The notes: a model not told the origin generated them from the sequence alone. 64,000 nucleotides of DNA from Parenemella sanctibonifatiensis (GCF_002250565.1 NZ_NMVJ01000001.1:248001-312000), one strand, 5' to 3'; positions 1 through 9,523 are shown, counted from the stretch's first letter. Numbers and translations: made by a program.

Positions 1-51
1 CGGCACCGTGGCCGGTGGGAGGCGCGACGTTGGGGTACGTGATGGAGCGGG

Positions 52-2220
52 TCAGCCGGGATCGGTCCAGCGCAGGTGCGCAGCGCCGCCGACCAGCGCC
101 GATGCCAGCACCGTGGCGACCATCGCCTGAACGAGGATGGGCGGAACCAAAACGCCGGGCGCGCCAGCTGCGAGCATCAGGATCAGAGCAGCTGGCAGGC
201 CAGCCACGAAGCCTGCCGCGGTCGCTGCCAGGACGATGCCGCTGGTGGTGGCGAGGAATAGGATTGTCGTCGCCCCGCGGCCCATCCCCAACCCGCGCAG
301 GAGCCGGTAGGTCGGCGCGTCGTCCCATGCCGTCCCCAGGTGGGATACGCAATAGAGCGTCGCCATCCCGATCTGTGCGGCGATCACGATCGCTTCCACC
401 ACGGGAGGGGTTCGCACAGGCGGCGGCGCTCCCCAACGCAGGTCGGTGGCAGGAAAGCCCGAGGCCTCGACTAACTGGGAGACGCGTGTGCGAAGGGCCG
501 GATCGATCGCACCGCCCGTACGCGAGACGAGAAGCTCAGGCCATGGCGTGATGCCCTGATCCCGGAGAGTGTCAACCGACATGAGGCAGTCAAATTCCGC
601 CGAATCCCCCGGCGGGGCACTGACCAGTGACAGTGGCTGTCCCTGCACTTGTTCGTCAATGCTGATGATGCCGGTGGACGCGGACACCGGACGAAGTGCC
701 ACCACAGCACCCGCCTCAAGAGCCTGCCGCTCGCCGGGCCCCAATCCACGGCCGGTGAGGTTGTACCACGCATCTCCATCGACGTCGATCGCGTTGAGAA
801 CGCAGGTGTCGCCACCGGCCATTGCGATCACGGCTCGAGGCGCCGCAGTCCAGACCGTCGTGGGTTCACGTGCGCCTATCGCCTCGAACTCCGCCTCGAC
901 AGGAGCCGGCGGGTCTTGCCCACGAAGAAGCAAGGTGATGCCCCCAGGCGGCCAGCCCGATGCCTGTGCTTCCTGCTCCGAGGCGCTGATCGTCGCGACA
1001 GACAATCCCAGCACAGTCATGGCGAAGGTGCCTGCTGCCGCAGTGAGGCCAAGCGCCCAGGTGCGGCGAGGATGACTGCGAACAAGTCGCCCGATCACCC
1101 CGTCCAAGCCCGAAACACGCGGCTTCAGAGTCGGAGCGAGTGTGGCCGCGTTCGAGCTTGGCCGCGCCTCCAATGCCGCGGCCAGGCCGAGCATGATCAC
1201 CAGTGCCGTGCCGAGAAGCACGAGCCGGGCGGGCGTGTCGCCCAGCCCCGAATAGGTGAACCCCTGCCGATCGGCCACGAGACGCCCCAGCACGCCGCCG
1301 AATCCCAGTGCCACAAGAGCGCCGGCGAAGACGCCCACCATGGCGGGGATCAAGGCCTCCACGCAGGCAGCCGTCCGCCAGATGTGGCCGGGGACTCCCG
1401 CGGTTCGGGCCGCTTCAGCACTCGCAGCCCACCCCTTCCCTGTTGCCCGCCTCAGCACGAGCAGAACGGCTGCCGCCAATACGATCGATGTACCGAGCAG
1501 CACGATCGGACGGCTGTCCAACGGCGATCCGGTGGCAGTGATCGCGTCGGTAGGGGTCGGCATCAACCCGGCTTCGGATTGGAGCGTCGCTCCAGCGGCT
1601 TGGCTGCCCGGGTCAGAGCCGACGAACCACACGCGCGTTGGGGGCCCGACCGAGGGCATGTCTTCGAGGCCGATGAAGACGGCCAGAGAGGTCGGGCCAT
1701 AGGCCGGAGTGTGCCCGACCCCACTGACGGTGTGCTGCGACTCTCCCAAGTCGATCGCGGATCCGACGGACACATTGGCCCGCCGGGCAAACTCCTCGGT
1801 GACAACCACCCCACCCCCCGACGGAATCTGCCCCTGCTCCACGGTGAGTGTCATGCCGAATGCCCTGCCCGCCCAGTCCCGCGCTGAGACCATCGTCGGG
1901 AAGGTGGTCGAATCCCCACGGGCCGGCACATCGGCGGCAACAAGGGCAGGCTCGGCCGGGCCAAAGCCCGCCTCCTCAATCTGCTCGGCCAGCTGCTCCA
2001 CCCGGTCCCACTCCGGCACAGGACCTAACACCTCGAACAGGACGGGGGCGGTGCCGGCTCGCTCGAGCCGCAGGCCTGACGAGGAGATCCGGCCGGCGGT
2101 GTCGACTGTCATCACCAAGCCGCCGGCTGCAGCCAACACAAACGCGACGCTGGCGGTGATCCACGCCAGCGTTCGCCTGCCCCGGAGCAATCGCAGGCCG
2201 AGCCATAAGACCCGGTTCAC
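52..2220 (-). CDS. FtsX/MacB-type ABC transporter permease
   Basis: A 722-residue membrane protein with the layout of FtsX/MacB-type permeases. A first hydrophobic helix lies at about residues 16-38, followed by a large extracytoplasmic region to about 235. Helices follow near 238-256, 287-309 and 332-352, then a second module begins with a helix near 388-410 and ends in a cluster of C-terminal helices. Such proteins use mechanotransmission to move lipids, peptides or antibiotics from the membrane; the substrate here cannot be read. The GTG start overlaps the stop of the upstream ATPase gene (GTGA), so the two are translationally coupled and form one exporter. The gene ends 51 bases from the window edge. 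Confidence 0.85.
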   Translation of the reverse strand: MNRVLWLGLRLLRGRRTLAWITASVAFVLAAAGGLVMTVDTAGRISSSGLRLERAGTAPVLFEVLGPVPEWDRVEQLAEQIEEAGFGPAEPALVAADVPARGDSTTFPTMVSARDWAGRAFGMTLTVEQGQIPSGGGVVVTEEFARRANVSVGSAIDLGESQHTVSGVGHTPAYGPTSLAVFIGLEDMPSVGPPTRVWFVGSDPGSQAAGATLQSEAGLMPTPTDAITATGSPLDSRPIVLLGTSIVLAAAVLLVLRRATGKGWAASAEAARTAGVPGHIWRTAACVEALIPAMVGVFAGALVALGFGGVLGRLVADRQGFTYSGLGDTPARLVLLGTALVIMLGLAAALEARPSSNAATLAPTLKPRVSGLDGVIGRLVRSHPRRTWALGLTAAAGTFAMTVLGLSVATISASEQEAQASGWPPGGITLLLRGQDPPAPVEAEFEAIGAREPTTVWTAAPRAVIAMAGGDTCVLNAIDVDGDAWYNLTGRGLGPGERQALEAGAVVALRPVSASTGIISIDEQVQGQPLSLVSAPPGDSAEFDCLMSVDTLRDQGITPWPELLVSRTGGAIDPALRTRVSQLVEASGFPATDLRWGAPPPVRTPPVVEAIVIAAQIGMATLYCVSHLGTAWDDAPTYRLLRGLGMGRGATTILFLATTSGIVLAATAAGFVAGLPAALILMLAAGAPGVLVPPILVQAMVATVLASALVGGAAHLRWTDPG

Positions 2221-2867
2221 GAGACCGTCGCCCCGACCAAGTCGACGGTTCGATCAGCGCGTTTCATTACGGCAGGATCGTGGGTCGCGACGATCGCACC
2301 GCTGCGGCCCCGTATCGCCGACCGCAGGGTCCCCATCATCTGTTTCGTTGCGTCAATGTCTAGGGCAGCCGAGGGCTCGTCCAGCAGCAGAACCCGCGCC
2401 GATGTCGCTACCGCTCTGGCGATCGCCACCCGTTGCTGCTGACCGCCCGATAACGAGTCGGGAAAGCGCTGGGCGAGCGCCGCCAAGCCAAGCTGATCCA
2501 ACGCCTTCTGGGCCGGCATCCGCCGGCTTTCAGGAGAGATGATCCCGGGCAACTCAACGTTCTCCAGGGCCGTTAGTTCTCGGACCAACTGGAGGTCCTG
2601 CGGCACGAACGCAACAATGGCCGGCCGCAGCAACCTCCGCTGACGGGCCGTGGTGATCTGCTTTCGTCCCAGCCACAGCTCGCCGTCCGTCACCGGCAAC
2701 ATTCCCGCGATCGCGCGCAGGATGGTCGTCTTGCCGGTGCCGCTGGGGCCCGTCAGTGCCACCAGTTCGCCCGCCGAGAGGATCAGCTCCTCCATCTCGA
2801 TGACCGCATCCGGCGCATACTCATGCCGGAACTCGTGCAGCCTCACCAACGGTTCCGCCGCCCGCAT
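2217..2867 (-). CDS. ABC transporter ATP-binding protein (LolD/MacB type)
   Basis: A 216-residue stand-alone ATPase. Walker A GPSGTGKT is at residues 40-47, the Q-loop glutamine near 90, the signature LSGGQQQR at 139-146, Walker B VLLLDEP at 159-165 and a switch histidine in ATHDP near 195. Length and motifs fit the LolD/MacB/FtsE class that partners FtsX-type permeases, and the partner gene overlaps its stop codon. The ATG start has GGAGG about 10 nt upstream. It diverges from the gene at 3033 across 165 bp. The transported substrate is unknown. Confidence 0.9.
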   Translation of the reverse strand: MRAAEPLVRLHEFRHEYAPDAVIEMEELILSAGELVALTGPSGTGKTTILRAIAGMLPVTDGELWLGRKQITTARQRRLLRPAIVAFVPQDLQLVRELTALENVELPGIISPESRRMPAQKALDQLGLAALAQRFPDSLSGGQQQRVAIARAVATSARVLLLDEPSAALDIDATKQMMGTLRSAIRGRSGAIVATHDPAVMKRADRTVDLVGATVS

Positions 2868-3020
2868 CGATGGCCTACCTCCGTGGTAGCGATTGGCACG
2901 CTCCCCTGCGTGCTGTCCTCATCGTCACACTCACACACACGGTTGGCAAGAGGTGGAATATCTAGCCGCCTGCCGCTATCACGGTGGTGCTCGTCCGCAG
3001 AGGTCAACTCGCGAAGCAAC

Positions 3021-3026
3021 TAGGCT
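3021..3026 (+). promoter_or_regulatory. -10 hexamer of leaderless promoter
   Basis: TAGGCT ends 6 nt before the ATG at 3033. There is no Shine-Dalgarno between them, so transcription should begin at or next to the start codon. Confidence 0.55.
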
Positions 3027-3032
3027 GCCCCC

Positions 3033-3464
3033 ATGTCTCGTGACCGTCACGACCGTGGGCTGCGCGGCCCGCTCGCCACTCGCAACCGGCTCACCGGGTC
3101 GGTGGTGCCGCTGCGGCGCGCCCCCAGTGGCCGGGAGTTCTTCGAGAGCTGCGTCAGCGACGCGGTGGATCGCATCAAGCGCCACGCGCCCCAGGTGTTG
3201 GTCAATGTCGAGGTCGGTGTCGAGGAGGTGCCGTTCCTGCAGAGCGGCTGGATTTCGGAACGGATTCCGTTGGCCGCCGCCGTGGAGGCCGACGGGAAGC
3301 CCGGCGGCCGGGTGGTGCTCTATCGCCGCCCGCTTGAGCATCGGGCCGCGACCCGGCGTGGACTGCAGATCTTGGTGCACCGCACTCTGGTCGAACAACT
3401 GTCCGCGCTGACCACCTTCACCGTCGAACAGATTGACCCGGAGGGTCTCACCGACGAGGACTGA
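3033..3464 (+). CDS. metallopeptidase-like family protein (Rv3259-like), catalytic motif lost
   Basis: A 143-residue protein of the small 'possible zinc metallopeptidase' family (Pfam PF06262 type), recognised from the arrangement FxxxV-D..P near the N-terminus, VEEVP near residue 66 and the VLYRRPLEHRA block near 96. Family members outside actinobacteria carry HExxHxxG. Here the equivalent stretch reads VHRTLVEQLS, lacking the catalytic glutamate and second histidine, so zinc-protease activity is unlikely. Actinobacterial orthologues such as Rv3259 are similarly degenerate. It sits beside DUF5719, the GT2 gene and WhiB, the same neighbourhood as in mycobacteria, which suggests an envelope- or division-linked role. 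It converges with the DUF5719 gene 24 bp away. Confidence 0.8.
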   Translation: MSRDRHDRGLRGPLATRNRLTGSVVPLRRAPSGREFFESCVSDAVDRIKRHAPQVLVNVEVGVEEVPFLQSGWISERIPLAAAVEADGKPGGRVVLYRRPLEHRAATRRGLQILVHRTLVEQLSALTTFTVEQIDPEGLTDED

Positions 3465-3488
3465 GCCCGCACACTCGTCCCCACCAGG

Positions 3489-4898
3489 TCAGCCCAGTTG
3501 CGGATCCCTGGGCGGCACTGGCTGTTCCTGGGCACCCATCGCCGGCTGCGGCGTCAACACCGCCAGCCCCGCGCGGGGCCCCACCTCACGGGTCAGCTGG
3601 ACGCCGGCGTACACTCGCGGCGCCGCCCCGAAGGTCACCAACGCGGTGCCCTGCGGGACTTCACTCACCACCGCTGCGCCCGGGCCGACCTCGACCTCTC
3701 GGCGTTCCAGTTCCTGCCCGCTCGGGTCGATGAAGCTGAGCTCCACCAGCGCGCTCTCCTCGCCCTCGTTGACCAGGTGGGCGTACGCCTGTCCCTCGCG
3801 CGGCAGGACCACCACCGCCGGGTCGATGAGTTGCGCCGCCGCCGGTGCATCGCCCAGGTCGGATCGAGCCAGATCCTCGGCGCTGCCCGTGCGTACGCTG
3901 GCCACCACCGGCTGACTGCCGGTCACCACCAGGCTGCCGGCCTCGTCCTGCAGGCCTGCGGTCAGGTCGACCGCGAGCGTGGACTGGGCGGCCATCGAAA
4001 TGTTCTCGGTGCCGATCGGCACGATCCGACCGGTCTCGGTCACGAACTCGACATCGACCTCGGCACGGCGGTCGTGCGGGGTCGCGAGCAGCAGCGTCCG
4101 TTCCCCTTCCCCGCCGGCCGCGACCGGGATGACCTGACTGATGGCGGGCTCATGGGTGGCGACGATGAATCGGTTGAGGGCCGGCTGGCCGACACTGCCC
4201 TGCTGCCAGACCGACGAGTCCACCCGACCCACCGAGGCGTGGACTCCGACGGTGACACCAGCCGACTCACCGACGCCAGGCTGACCCGCCAACAACGGCT
4301 CCAATGGCACCCGAACGGTGCCGCCTCCCGGCACCTCGATGCCTCGGCTGCCGGGCGCCACGATGCGGCCCTGGCTGCCGTAGAGATCAAGATCGACCAC
4401 CGCACGTGAGTCGTCGGGGTTGGTGAGAGTCAAGGTCGCGTGCCCGTCCTGACTCTCCTGCACGCCGCTGAACCAGCGTTGCGTCGACGGTGCTGCACAC
4501 GACAGCGCCGCCAGTCCGCCTCCCGGCGCCTCCGGTTGGGCATGGACCACGGTCGCGCCGGCCAACACGGGGCTGCCCAACGCCACCGCCAGCGGGTCCC
4601 GGTAGGTCTCCACACTCGTGACGCCCAGCTCACGTGGGCTGGGCTCGACGCCGACCGGCCCCAGGCTCACCGAGCCCACACCCTGGGCGTCGCCAGTGCC
4701 GACAGCATGCGACCCGACCACAGCGATCGACTCGCCGTCCCCGGGCACCGCCGGACACAGGGTGGTGCTGGTGCCGGTCACCTCGACGGCATTGACTGGG
4801 GCGGGTTGCTGGGTCGGCATCACGATCGATCCGGCCACGACACCGCCAACCGCGACCATGCCGGCCAGCCCCAATGCAAGGCGTTGTGCAGCACTCAT
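3489..4898 (-). CDS. DUF5719 family secreted or anchored protein
   Basis: A 469-residue protein with one N-terminal hydrophobic helix (about residues 8-27, signal peptide or anchor) followed by an all-beta extracytoplasmic region. The region has repeated TLTLTNPDD, RTLLLATPHD and AYAHLVNEG blocks, which look like tandem immunoglobulin-like or carbohydrate-binding beta domains. This matches the actinobacterial DUF5719 family, found next to large membrane glycosyltransferases. The ATG overlaps the glycosyltransferase stop by four bases (ATGA), so the two are co-translated and probably act together at the outer face of the membrane. No enzymatic motif was seen. Confidence 0.75.
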   Translation of the reverse strand: MSAAQRLALGLAGMVAVGGVVAGSIVMPTQQPAPVNAVEVTGTSTTLCPAVPGDGESIAVVGSHAVGTGDAQGVGSVSLGPVGVEPSPRELGVTSVETYRDPLAVALGSPVLAGATVVHAQPEAPGGGLAALSCAAPSTQRWFSGVQESQDGHATLTLTNPDDSRAVVDLDLYGSQGRIVAPGSRGIEVPGGGTVRVPLEPLLAGQPGVGESAGVTVGVHASVGRVDSSVWQQGSVGQPALNRFIVATHEPAISQVIPVAAGGEGERTLLLATPHDRRAEVDVEFVTETGRIVPIGTENISMAAQSTLAVDLTAGLQDEAGSLVVTGSQPVVASVRTGSAEDLARSDLGDAPAAAQLIDPAVVVLPREGQAYAHLVNEGEESALVELSFIDPSGQELERREVEVGPGAAVVSEVPQGTALVTFGAAPRVYAGVQLTREVGPRAGLAVLTPQPAMGAQEQPVPPRDPQLG

Positions 4899-7849
4899 GC
4901 CGACTCCTCCCCACTGACCATGACATCACTGACCGCGACCCGGCGGGCGTACAGAGCCGGGTCACGTGCCTCCAGCCGGCGTACGCCCGGTGCCGCCGCC
5001 ACCAGCACCACAGCCAGCCCCACCAGCAGGCCGACGCCCCACCAGATGTGGCCGACCGTCAGTGGCGCCGCCCCGGTTCGGGGCTGCGCATCGAGCACCA
5101 GCCAAGTGGTCGCATCCTGCAGTGACGCGCCGCTGCCGAGGCCCGGCGCATTCTCCACCCGTGCCTGGAGCTCGGCATCGCCGCCAAGCAACCGGACGTG
5201 CCCCACCCCCAGCTGGTGCAGGTCAGCGGCCAACTGGTCGTCAGCGACTCCATTCAGCAACCGCAGCACGACCGATTCGGCCAGTTCGCGGCCCTCGACA
5301 TCGGTCCCGAACGGCGCATTGCGTTCGCTTGAGCCGAGCTGGCCGCTGGTGTTGTCCTGCAGATTCCAAGTTGGCTGGCCGGCGCGGGCATCAATGGTCA
5401 GCGTCGCCAGGCCCTGGGCCTCAGCGCCACGCAGATAGGCCGGCACGGCGTCCTCGCTGCGCTCCAGCGGCGTCCCGGTGCCACCCAGGAGCCACCAGCC
5501 TGATCCCAGCACCAACACCACGGCGGCGATCAGGCCGCCGATCACGGTCAGCACGTGGGCACCGCCCAAGTTGCGACGCGTCAGGCTCGCCACCAGCCCC
5601 TGCCAGCCGCGTCCAGCGACCACCAGCGCCGCGGCATAGCCGAGCAGCAGCCAAGTCTCCACCGCCGGGCGCACCTGCCCCGCCGGCACGATCACCACGA
5701 GTTGGCTGAGGGCGGCCGCCAGACCGAGGCCGAACACCATCACGACCAGTCCGATGACCTGGCCACGGTCGGCGCGCAGGAAAAGTCCGACCAGCGCCAG
5801 GACCAGGATGCCGCCGGCGGCGATCGCATTCAGCCACAGCGGCGCCTGACCGACCACATCGGTCTGACCGAAGAGCAATTGCCACGGATCCTGGGCGGTC
5901 AGCGACGCCAGGACCGGGTCGGTGCCGGTCACGAGCCGGCCCGGATACTGCGCCAGGGTCGGCCACCACGGCGACACCAGCACCGCCCAGGCGCCAATCG
6001 CCACCAGCAGCCCGACCCAGGTCCTCCAACCGCTGCGATACAGCAGCCCGGCCACGACAACCACGACCGCGTATGCCGCGACCGCTGTCGGGGTGATGGT
6101 GCCGAGCAGCAGCAACGCCAAGGCGCTGAGGGCGGCGCCGCGCCACCGCTCGGTGGGCAGGGAGTCATGAGCCGTCACCAGACGTACGCCAGCGGCCACC
6201 GCCAACGGCAGCCCCAGCACCCAGACGGCCAGGTCCCAGATGCCGCGGGTGCCGATGCCGATCAGCACCGGCACCAGGGCGTACGCGACGGAAACGATCC
6301 AGCGCAGCCGATTGCCAGGAATCAACTGCCGCAGCGCCATTCGCGCCGCCCACAGTCCGATCGGGACCGCGCCGAGAATCATCACGGTCACCAGCCAGTC
6401 CGGCTGACCCAATGTCACCAGACTGCTGAGGCCCAGTGCGCTGACCCACGGCGCCCCCGCCAGTCCGCCGCCGCTGGCAAACATGTCGGCAAGGGTGGAC
6501 ACGAAACCCTGCGGCGGAGTCAGCAGCCGGGGCCCGCTGAGCTCACCGGTGCCGAAGAACTGACGAGAGGCGATCAGGGTCGCCAGCACCGCGATGAGGA
6601 CCCCGACCCAGGTGCGGGAGCGTTGCGTCTGGACCCGACGCGGGCCGGCGAAGTCGTCGCCGGTGAGTTCATCGAGGCTGGCGCGGTCCTCGTAGTCGCG
6701 GTAACGCCCCACCAGGGCACCGGCCACCCCTTCGACGGCGCGCGCGACGCTGGACCACCAGCCCGGCACCATCGCATCGGCGCGTTGGCTGGTCTCCCGG
6801 TCGGGGCTGAGCCGCCCCACCTTGGCGCGCAGGTCGCGTACCACCGAGCCATGGCGCAGGAAGCCGCCGACCGCCCGGAACTCGTCCCGGGCCCGGCCCG
6901 GGGCCTTGCCGAGCAGGAAGCCCAGCGAGCGTAGGCAGCCGGCCAGCACCAGCAAGACCGTGGTGAGGACGGTACGGGCGCCGCCGCGGTGGCCGGCAAT
7001 GACGCGCATGCCGAGCTCGGCGTCGACGCTGGCAGGCGTACGCCCCTGCAGCCATGGTGCGTCCTCGCGCAGCCCGGCCCGCCCCACCTGGCGGTGGGTG
7101 ATCTTCGCCTCGGGACAGGTCTTGACGGTACGGCCGGTGAGGTTGACCCGCCAGCCGAAGTCGACGCCGTCGCGAAACAGCGGCACCGTCTCGGTGAAGC
7201 CAACCTCGGTGAGGATCTGCCGGTCGACCAACATGCCGCAGGTGGAGACGCCGAGCACTTCGGCCGGCTGATGTTGGCCCTGGTCGATCTCCCCGGGCTC
7301 CAGACTGAGTTCGCGGCGGCCGGTCTCGGCGATGGTGACGCCGAGCTCGCTGAGCTGGGCGGCCTCACCGGCTCGGCGGGGGCGGCGCAGCGCGGGGCCG
7401 ACGGCAGCGACCTGGGGGTCGGCCGCGGCTGCGCTGAGGAGTTCAGTGAGGCTGGCGGGCTCGACCCGGGCGTCGTCGTGCAGGGTCCACACCCACTCTT
7501 GCCGATCCGGATCGGTCCGGGCCTGGGCCGGGTCGGAGGCGAGGGCCTCGGCGTCGGCGGCCAGCGCCCGTTCCACAGCAATGCCGAAGCCGGGGGCATC
7601 GGGCATCTCGATGACGGTGGAGACCACTGGATGCGTACGCAACAGCTCGACCGAATCATCTCGGGAGCCGGTGTCGACCGCGATCACGCGGTCCGGTTGG
7701 TGGTCCAAGCCCACCAGTGAATCAAGCAGGTCCCCCAGCCAAGCCGCGCCATTGCGGGTGACGATCACCGCGCTGACGTGGTGGTGGGAGAGGTCGACGG
7801 AGGAGTCGTCGTCGCGTTCATCCACCCATGCCCATGGGTCCTGGTTCAC
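4895..7849 (-). CDS. large membrane glycosyltransferase family 2 protein
   Basis: About 984 residues. An N-terminal GT2 domain (VSAVIVTRNGAAWL near residue 25; HDDARVEP as the DXD-like metal/sugar-nucleotide site near 125; DGVDFGWR acceptor-site motif near 215) is followed by about a dozen hydrophobic helices and a C-terminal extracytoplasmic domain with a final helix. It probably transfers sugars to envelope polymers or lipid carriers. The chosen start is GTG 7849, which has AGGAG seven bases upstream. A TTG at 7879 lies 6 nt after a TAGGCT -10 and marks the likely transcription start, or an alternative leaderless start (994 residues). It is followed by the overlapping DUF5719 gene and lies downstream of whiB on the same strand. 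Confidence 0.85.
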   Translation of the reverse strand: MNQDPWAWVDERDDDSSVDLSHHHVSAVIVTRNGAAWLGDLLDSLVGLDHQPDRVIAVDTGSRDDSVELLRTHPVVSTVIEMPDAPGFGIAVERALAADAEALASDPAQARTDPDRQEWVWTLHDDARVEPASLTELLSAAAADPQVAAVGPALRRPRRAGEAAQLSELGVTIAETGRRELSLEPGEIDQGQHQPAEVLGVSTCGMLVDRQILTEVGFTETVPLFRDGVDFGWRVNLTGRTVKTCPEAKITHRQVGRAGLREDAPWLQGRTPASVDAELGMRVIAGHRGGARTVLTTVLLVLAGCLRSLGFLLGKAPGRARDEFRAVGGFLRHGSVVRDLRAKVGRLSPDRETSQRADAMVPGWWSSVARAVEGVAGALVGRYRDYEDRASLDELTGDDFAGPRRVQTQRSRTWVGVLIAVLATLIASRQFFGTGELSGPRLLTPPQGFVSTLADMFASGGGLAGAPWVSALGLSSLVTLGQPDWLVTVMILGAVPIGLWAARMALRQLIPGNRLRWIVSVAYALVPVLIGIGTRGIWDLAVWVLGLPLAVAAGVRLVTAHDSLPTERWRGAALSALALLLLGTITPTAVAAYAVVVVVAGLLYRSGWRTWVGLLVAIGAWAVLVSPWWPTLAQYPGRLVTGTDPVLASLTAQDPWQLLFGQTDVVGQAPLWLNAIAAGGILVLALVGLFLRADRGQVIGLVVMVFGLGLAAALSQLVVIVPAGQVRPAVETWLLLGYAAALVVAGRGWQGLVASLTRRNLGGAHVLTVIGGLIAAVVLVLGSGWWLLGGTGTPLERSEDAVPAYLRGAEAQGLATLTIDARAGQPTWNLQDNTSGQLGSSERNAPFGTDVEGRELAESVVLRLLNGVADDQLAADLHQLGVGHVRLLGGDAELQARVENAPGLGSGASLQDATTWLVLDAQPRTGAAPLTVGHIWWGVGLLVGLAVVLVAAAPGVRRLEARDPALYARRVAVSDVMVSGEESA

Positions 7850-7885
7850 GTCGTGACTCCTGCTCGCCGGTTCGGACAAGCGGCA

Positions 7886-7891
7886 AGCCTA
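7886..7891 (-). promoter_or_regulatory. -10 hexamer upstream of GT2 gene
   Basis: TAGGCT on the minus strand, 6 nt before TTG 7879. It implies a transcription start near 7879 and a 30-nt leader to the GTG at 7849. Confidence 0.45.
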
Positions 7892-7923
7892 GCGCCGCAG
7901 GCGCCAAGCCGAAGTGCCTCGGT

Positions 7924-8184
7924 TCAGACCGCCCTCTTCTTCAGCTTGCGACGTTCCCGCTCACTGAGTCCGCCCCAGATTCCGAAGCGTTCGTCGTGAG
8001 CCAAGGCGTACTCCAAGCACTCGGCCCGTACGTCGCAGGACTGACACACCTTCTTGGCTTCCCGGGTGGATCCGCCCTTCTCAGGGAAGAACGCCTCGGG
8101 GTCGGTCTGCGCGCACAGCGCTCGTTCCTGCCAGCCGAGGGCACCTTCGTCCTCATCGGCCACTGCAATCACAAGATCCAGCAT
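7924..8184 (-). CDS. WhiB family Fe-S transcriptional regulator (WhiB2/WhmD-like)
   Basis: An 86-residue WhiB protein. Four cysteines (C24, C47, C50, C56 from the chosen start) form the Cx22CxxCx5C [4Fe-4S] ligand set, followed by the GIWGG turn (68-72) and a basic tail RERRKLKKR that contacts DNA. WhiB proteins bind the housekeeping sigma factor and regulate transcription; WhiB2/WhmD controls septation. The ATG at 8184 is preferred because GAGGAGG sits just upstream. GTG 8208 would add eight residues. Its position beside the Rv3259-like, ManC and TIGR03089 genes matches the whiB2 locus of mycobacteria. Confidence 0.93.
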   Translation of the reverse strand: MLDLVIAVADEDEGALGWQERALCAQTDPEAFFPEKGGSTREAKKVCQSCDVRAECLEYALAHDERFGIWGGLSERERRKLKKRAV

Positions 8185-8440
8185 TCGCCCTCCTCGACCA
8201 TCGGCCACGCAGCCGCATCCTCGTCAACACGATCGGGACGATCCATGCCGGAACACGAACTACATACGTGAAATTACAGCCGCGTGGGCGCAGCAAGTCA
8301 AGCGGGAGGGCAAAAAATCAACGAGCCACGCCGAACTTGGCACAGGATTCATCGGCTTGACACCGCGTTCGACCCACTCGCGCCCTGCCACCTCAGTCCG
8401 GGGCCGTCGGAGCCGAGATGGGACCCCTCGCGATCAGGCC

Positions 8441-9517
8441 TCACAGATAGGCGTCTCCGTGCTGTTCGGCGACGTCGGTGAGGAGCTCCTTGACCCGCTC
8501 AGCGTCGCTGACGGGGACCACCATGGTGACTTCATCGGTGTGGACGACGGCGAGATCGTTGACCCCGACCAGAGCCACCAGATGGCCGTCCTGACGGTTG
8601 ATCGCGAGCGAACCGTGAGCGCCGGTGAGGGTGGTGATGCCCTCGCTGACATTGCCGTTGGCGTCGGCGGGCAACTGCTCCAGGAGGGTGGCGTACCCAC
8701 CGACGTCGTGCCAGGAGATCGGCAGTCGAACCGCCACGACATGCGCATCCGTACGCCCGCGGGAGGCCGGCTCCATGACGGCATAGTCGATGCTGATCTT
8801 GGTCAGTCCGGGATAGACCGCCTCGAGCCGCTCCGGGTGCTCGGCGATCTCGCGTACGCCGGCCGCCACATCGGGTTGCAACTGCTCGACCTGGTGCAGC
8901 AGGGTCGCGGCCCGCCACACGAACATGCCGGCGTTCCACCAGAACTCACCGCTGGCCAGGTATTCCTCCGCGGTGGCCAGATCCGGCTTCTCGCGGAACT
9001 CCTTGACCCGGACCACGGCCTCGCCCGCCCCGACCGGCTCGCCGCGGTGGAGGTAGCCATAGCCCGTGTGGGCGCGCGTCGGCAGCACACCGAAGGTCAC
9101 CAGCGCCTGCTCATCGGACTCGGCCGCGTCGAAACCACGGCCCAGCGCGTCGCGGAAGGCGTCGACCGGCTCGATCAGCTGGTCCGCGGTGAGCACCGCG
9201 ATGGTGGCGTCGGGGTCGCGGCGGTGGATGACCGCGGTCGGCCAGGCCACCGCGTTGAGGGTGTCGCGGCCCTCGGGCTCACCCAACAGGTTGGCGGCGG
9301 GCAGCTCCGGGAGCTCCTCGGCGACCACATCGGCATAGTCGGCGCCGATGCAGACATAGATCTGGTCATCGGGCACCAGCCCCTGGACTCGTTCGTAGGC
9401 GAGCCGCATCAGGCTCTTGTCCTCGAAGAGTCGGAGCAACTGCTTGGGGGTGTCGCGTCGCGACAGCGGCCACAGACGCTTGCCCGACCCGCCAGCCATG
9501 ATGACCACGTAGCGCAT
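8441..9517 (-). CDS. manC: mannose-1-phosphate guanylyltransferase
   Basis: A 358-residue nucleotidyltransferase. The N-terminal signature GGSGKRLWPLSR (near residues 9-20) binds GTP phosphates, followed by YVCIGADYADV, ADQLIEPVDAF and the FREKPDLATAEEYL sugar-phosphate region near 168-180, ending with the beta-helix-like C-terminal part. It makes GDP-mannose from mannose-1-phosphate and GTP for mannosylated envelope glycoconjugates. The short form (no C-terminal phosphomannose isomerase domain) is the actinobacterial type. The ATG follows a TAGGGT -10 by 6 nt. The phosphohexomutase at 45017 could supply its substrate. Confidence 0.92.
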   Translation of the reverse strand: MRYVVIMAGGSGKRLWPLSRRDTPKQLLRLFEDKSLMRLAYERVQGLVPDDQIYVCIGADYADVVAEELPELPAANLLGEPEGRDTLNAVAWPTAVIHRRDPDATIAVLTADQLIEPVDAFRDALGRGFDAAESDEQALVTFGVLPTRAHTGYGYLHRGEPVGAGEAVVRVKEFREKPDLATAEEYLASGEFWWNAGMFVWRAATLLHQVEQLQPDVAAGVREIAEHPERLEAVYPGLTKISIDYAVMEPASRGRTDAHVVAVRLPISWHDVGGYATLLEQLPADANGNVSEGITTLTGAHGSLAINRQDGHLVALVGVNDLAVVHTDEVTMVVPVSDAERVKELLTDVAEQHGDAYL

Positions 9518-9523
9518 GCGACC

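Noticed and set aside
1-51. Searched for a gene end or RNA at the left edge
   Set aside because: The 51 bases downstream of the permease stop show no convincing coding or structural signal.
649-1887. A 412-codon plus-strand frame across the ABC permease gene
   Set aside because: It is the antisense shadow of the permease, with no hydrophobic or domain pattern of its own.
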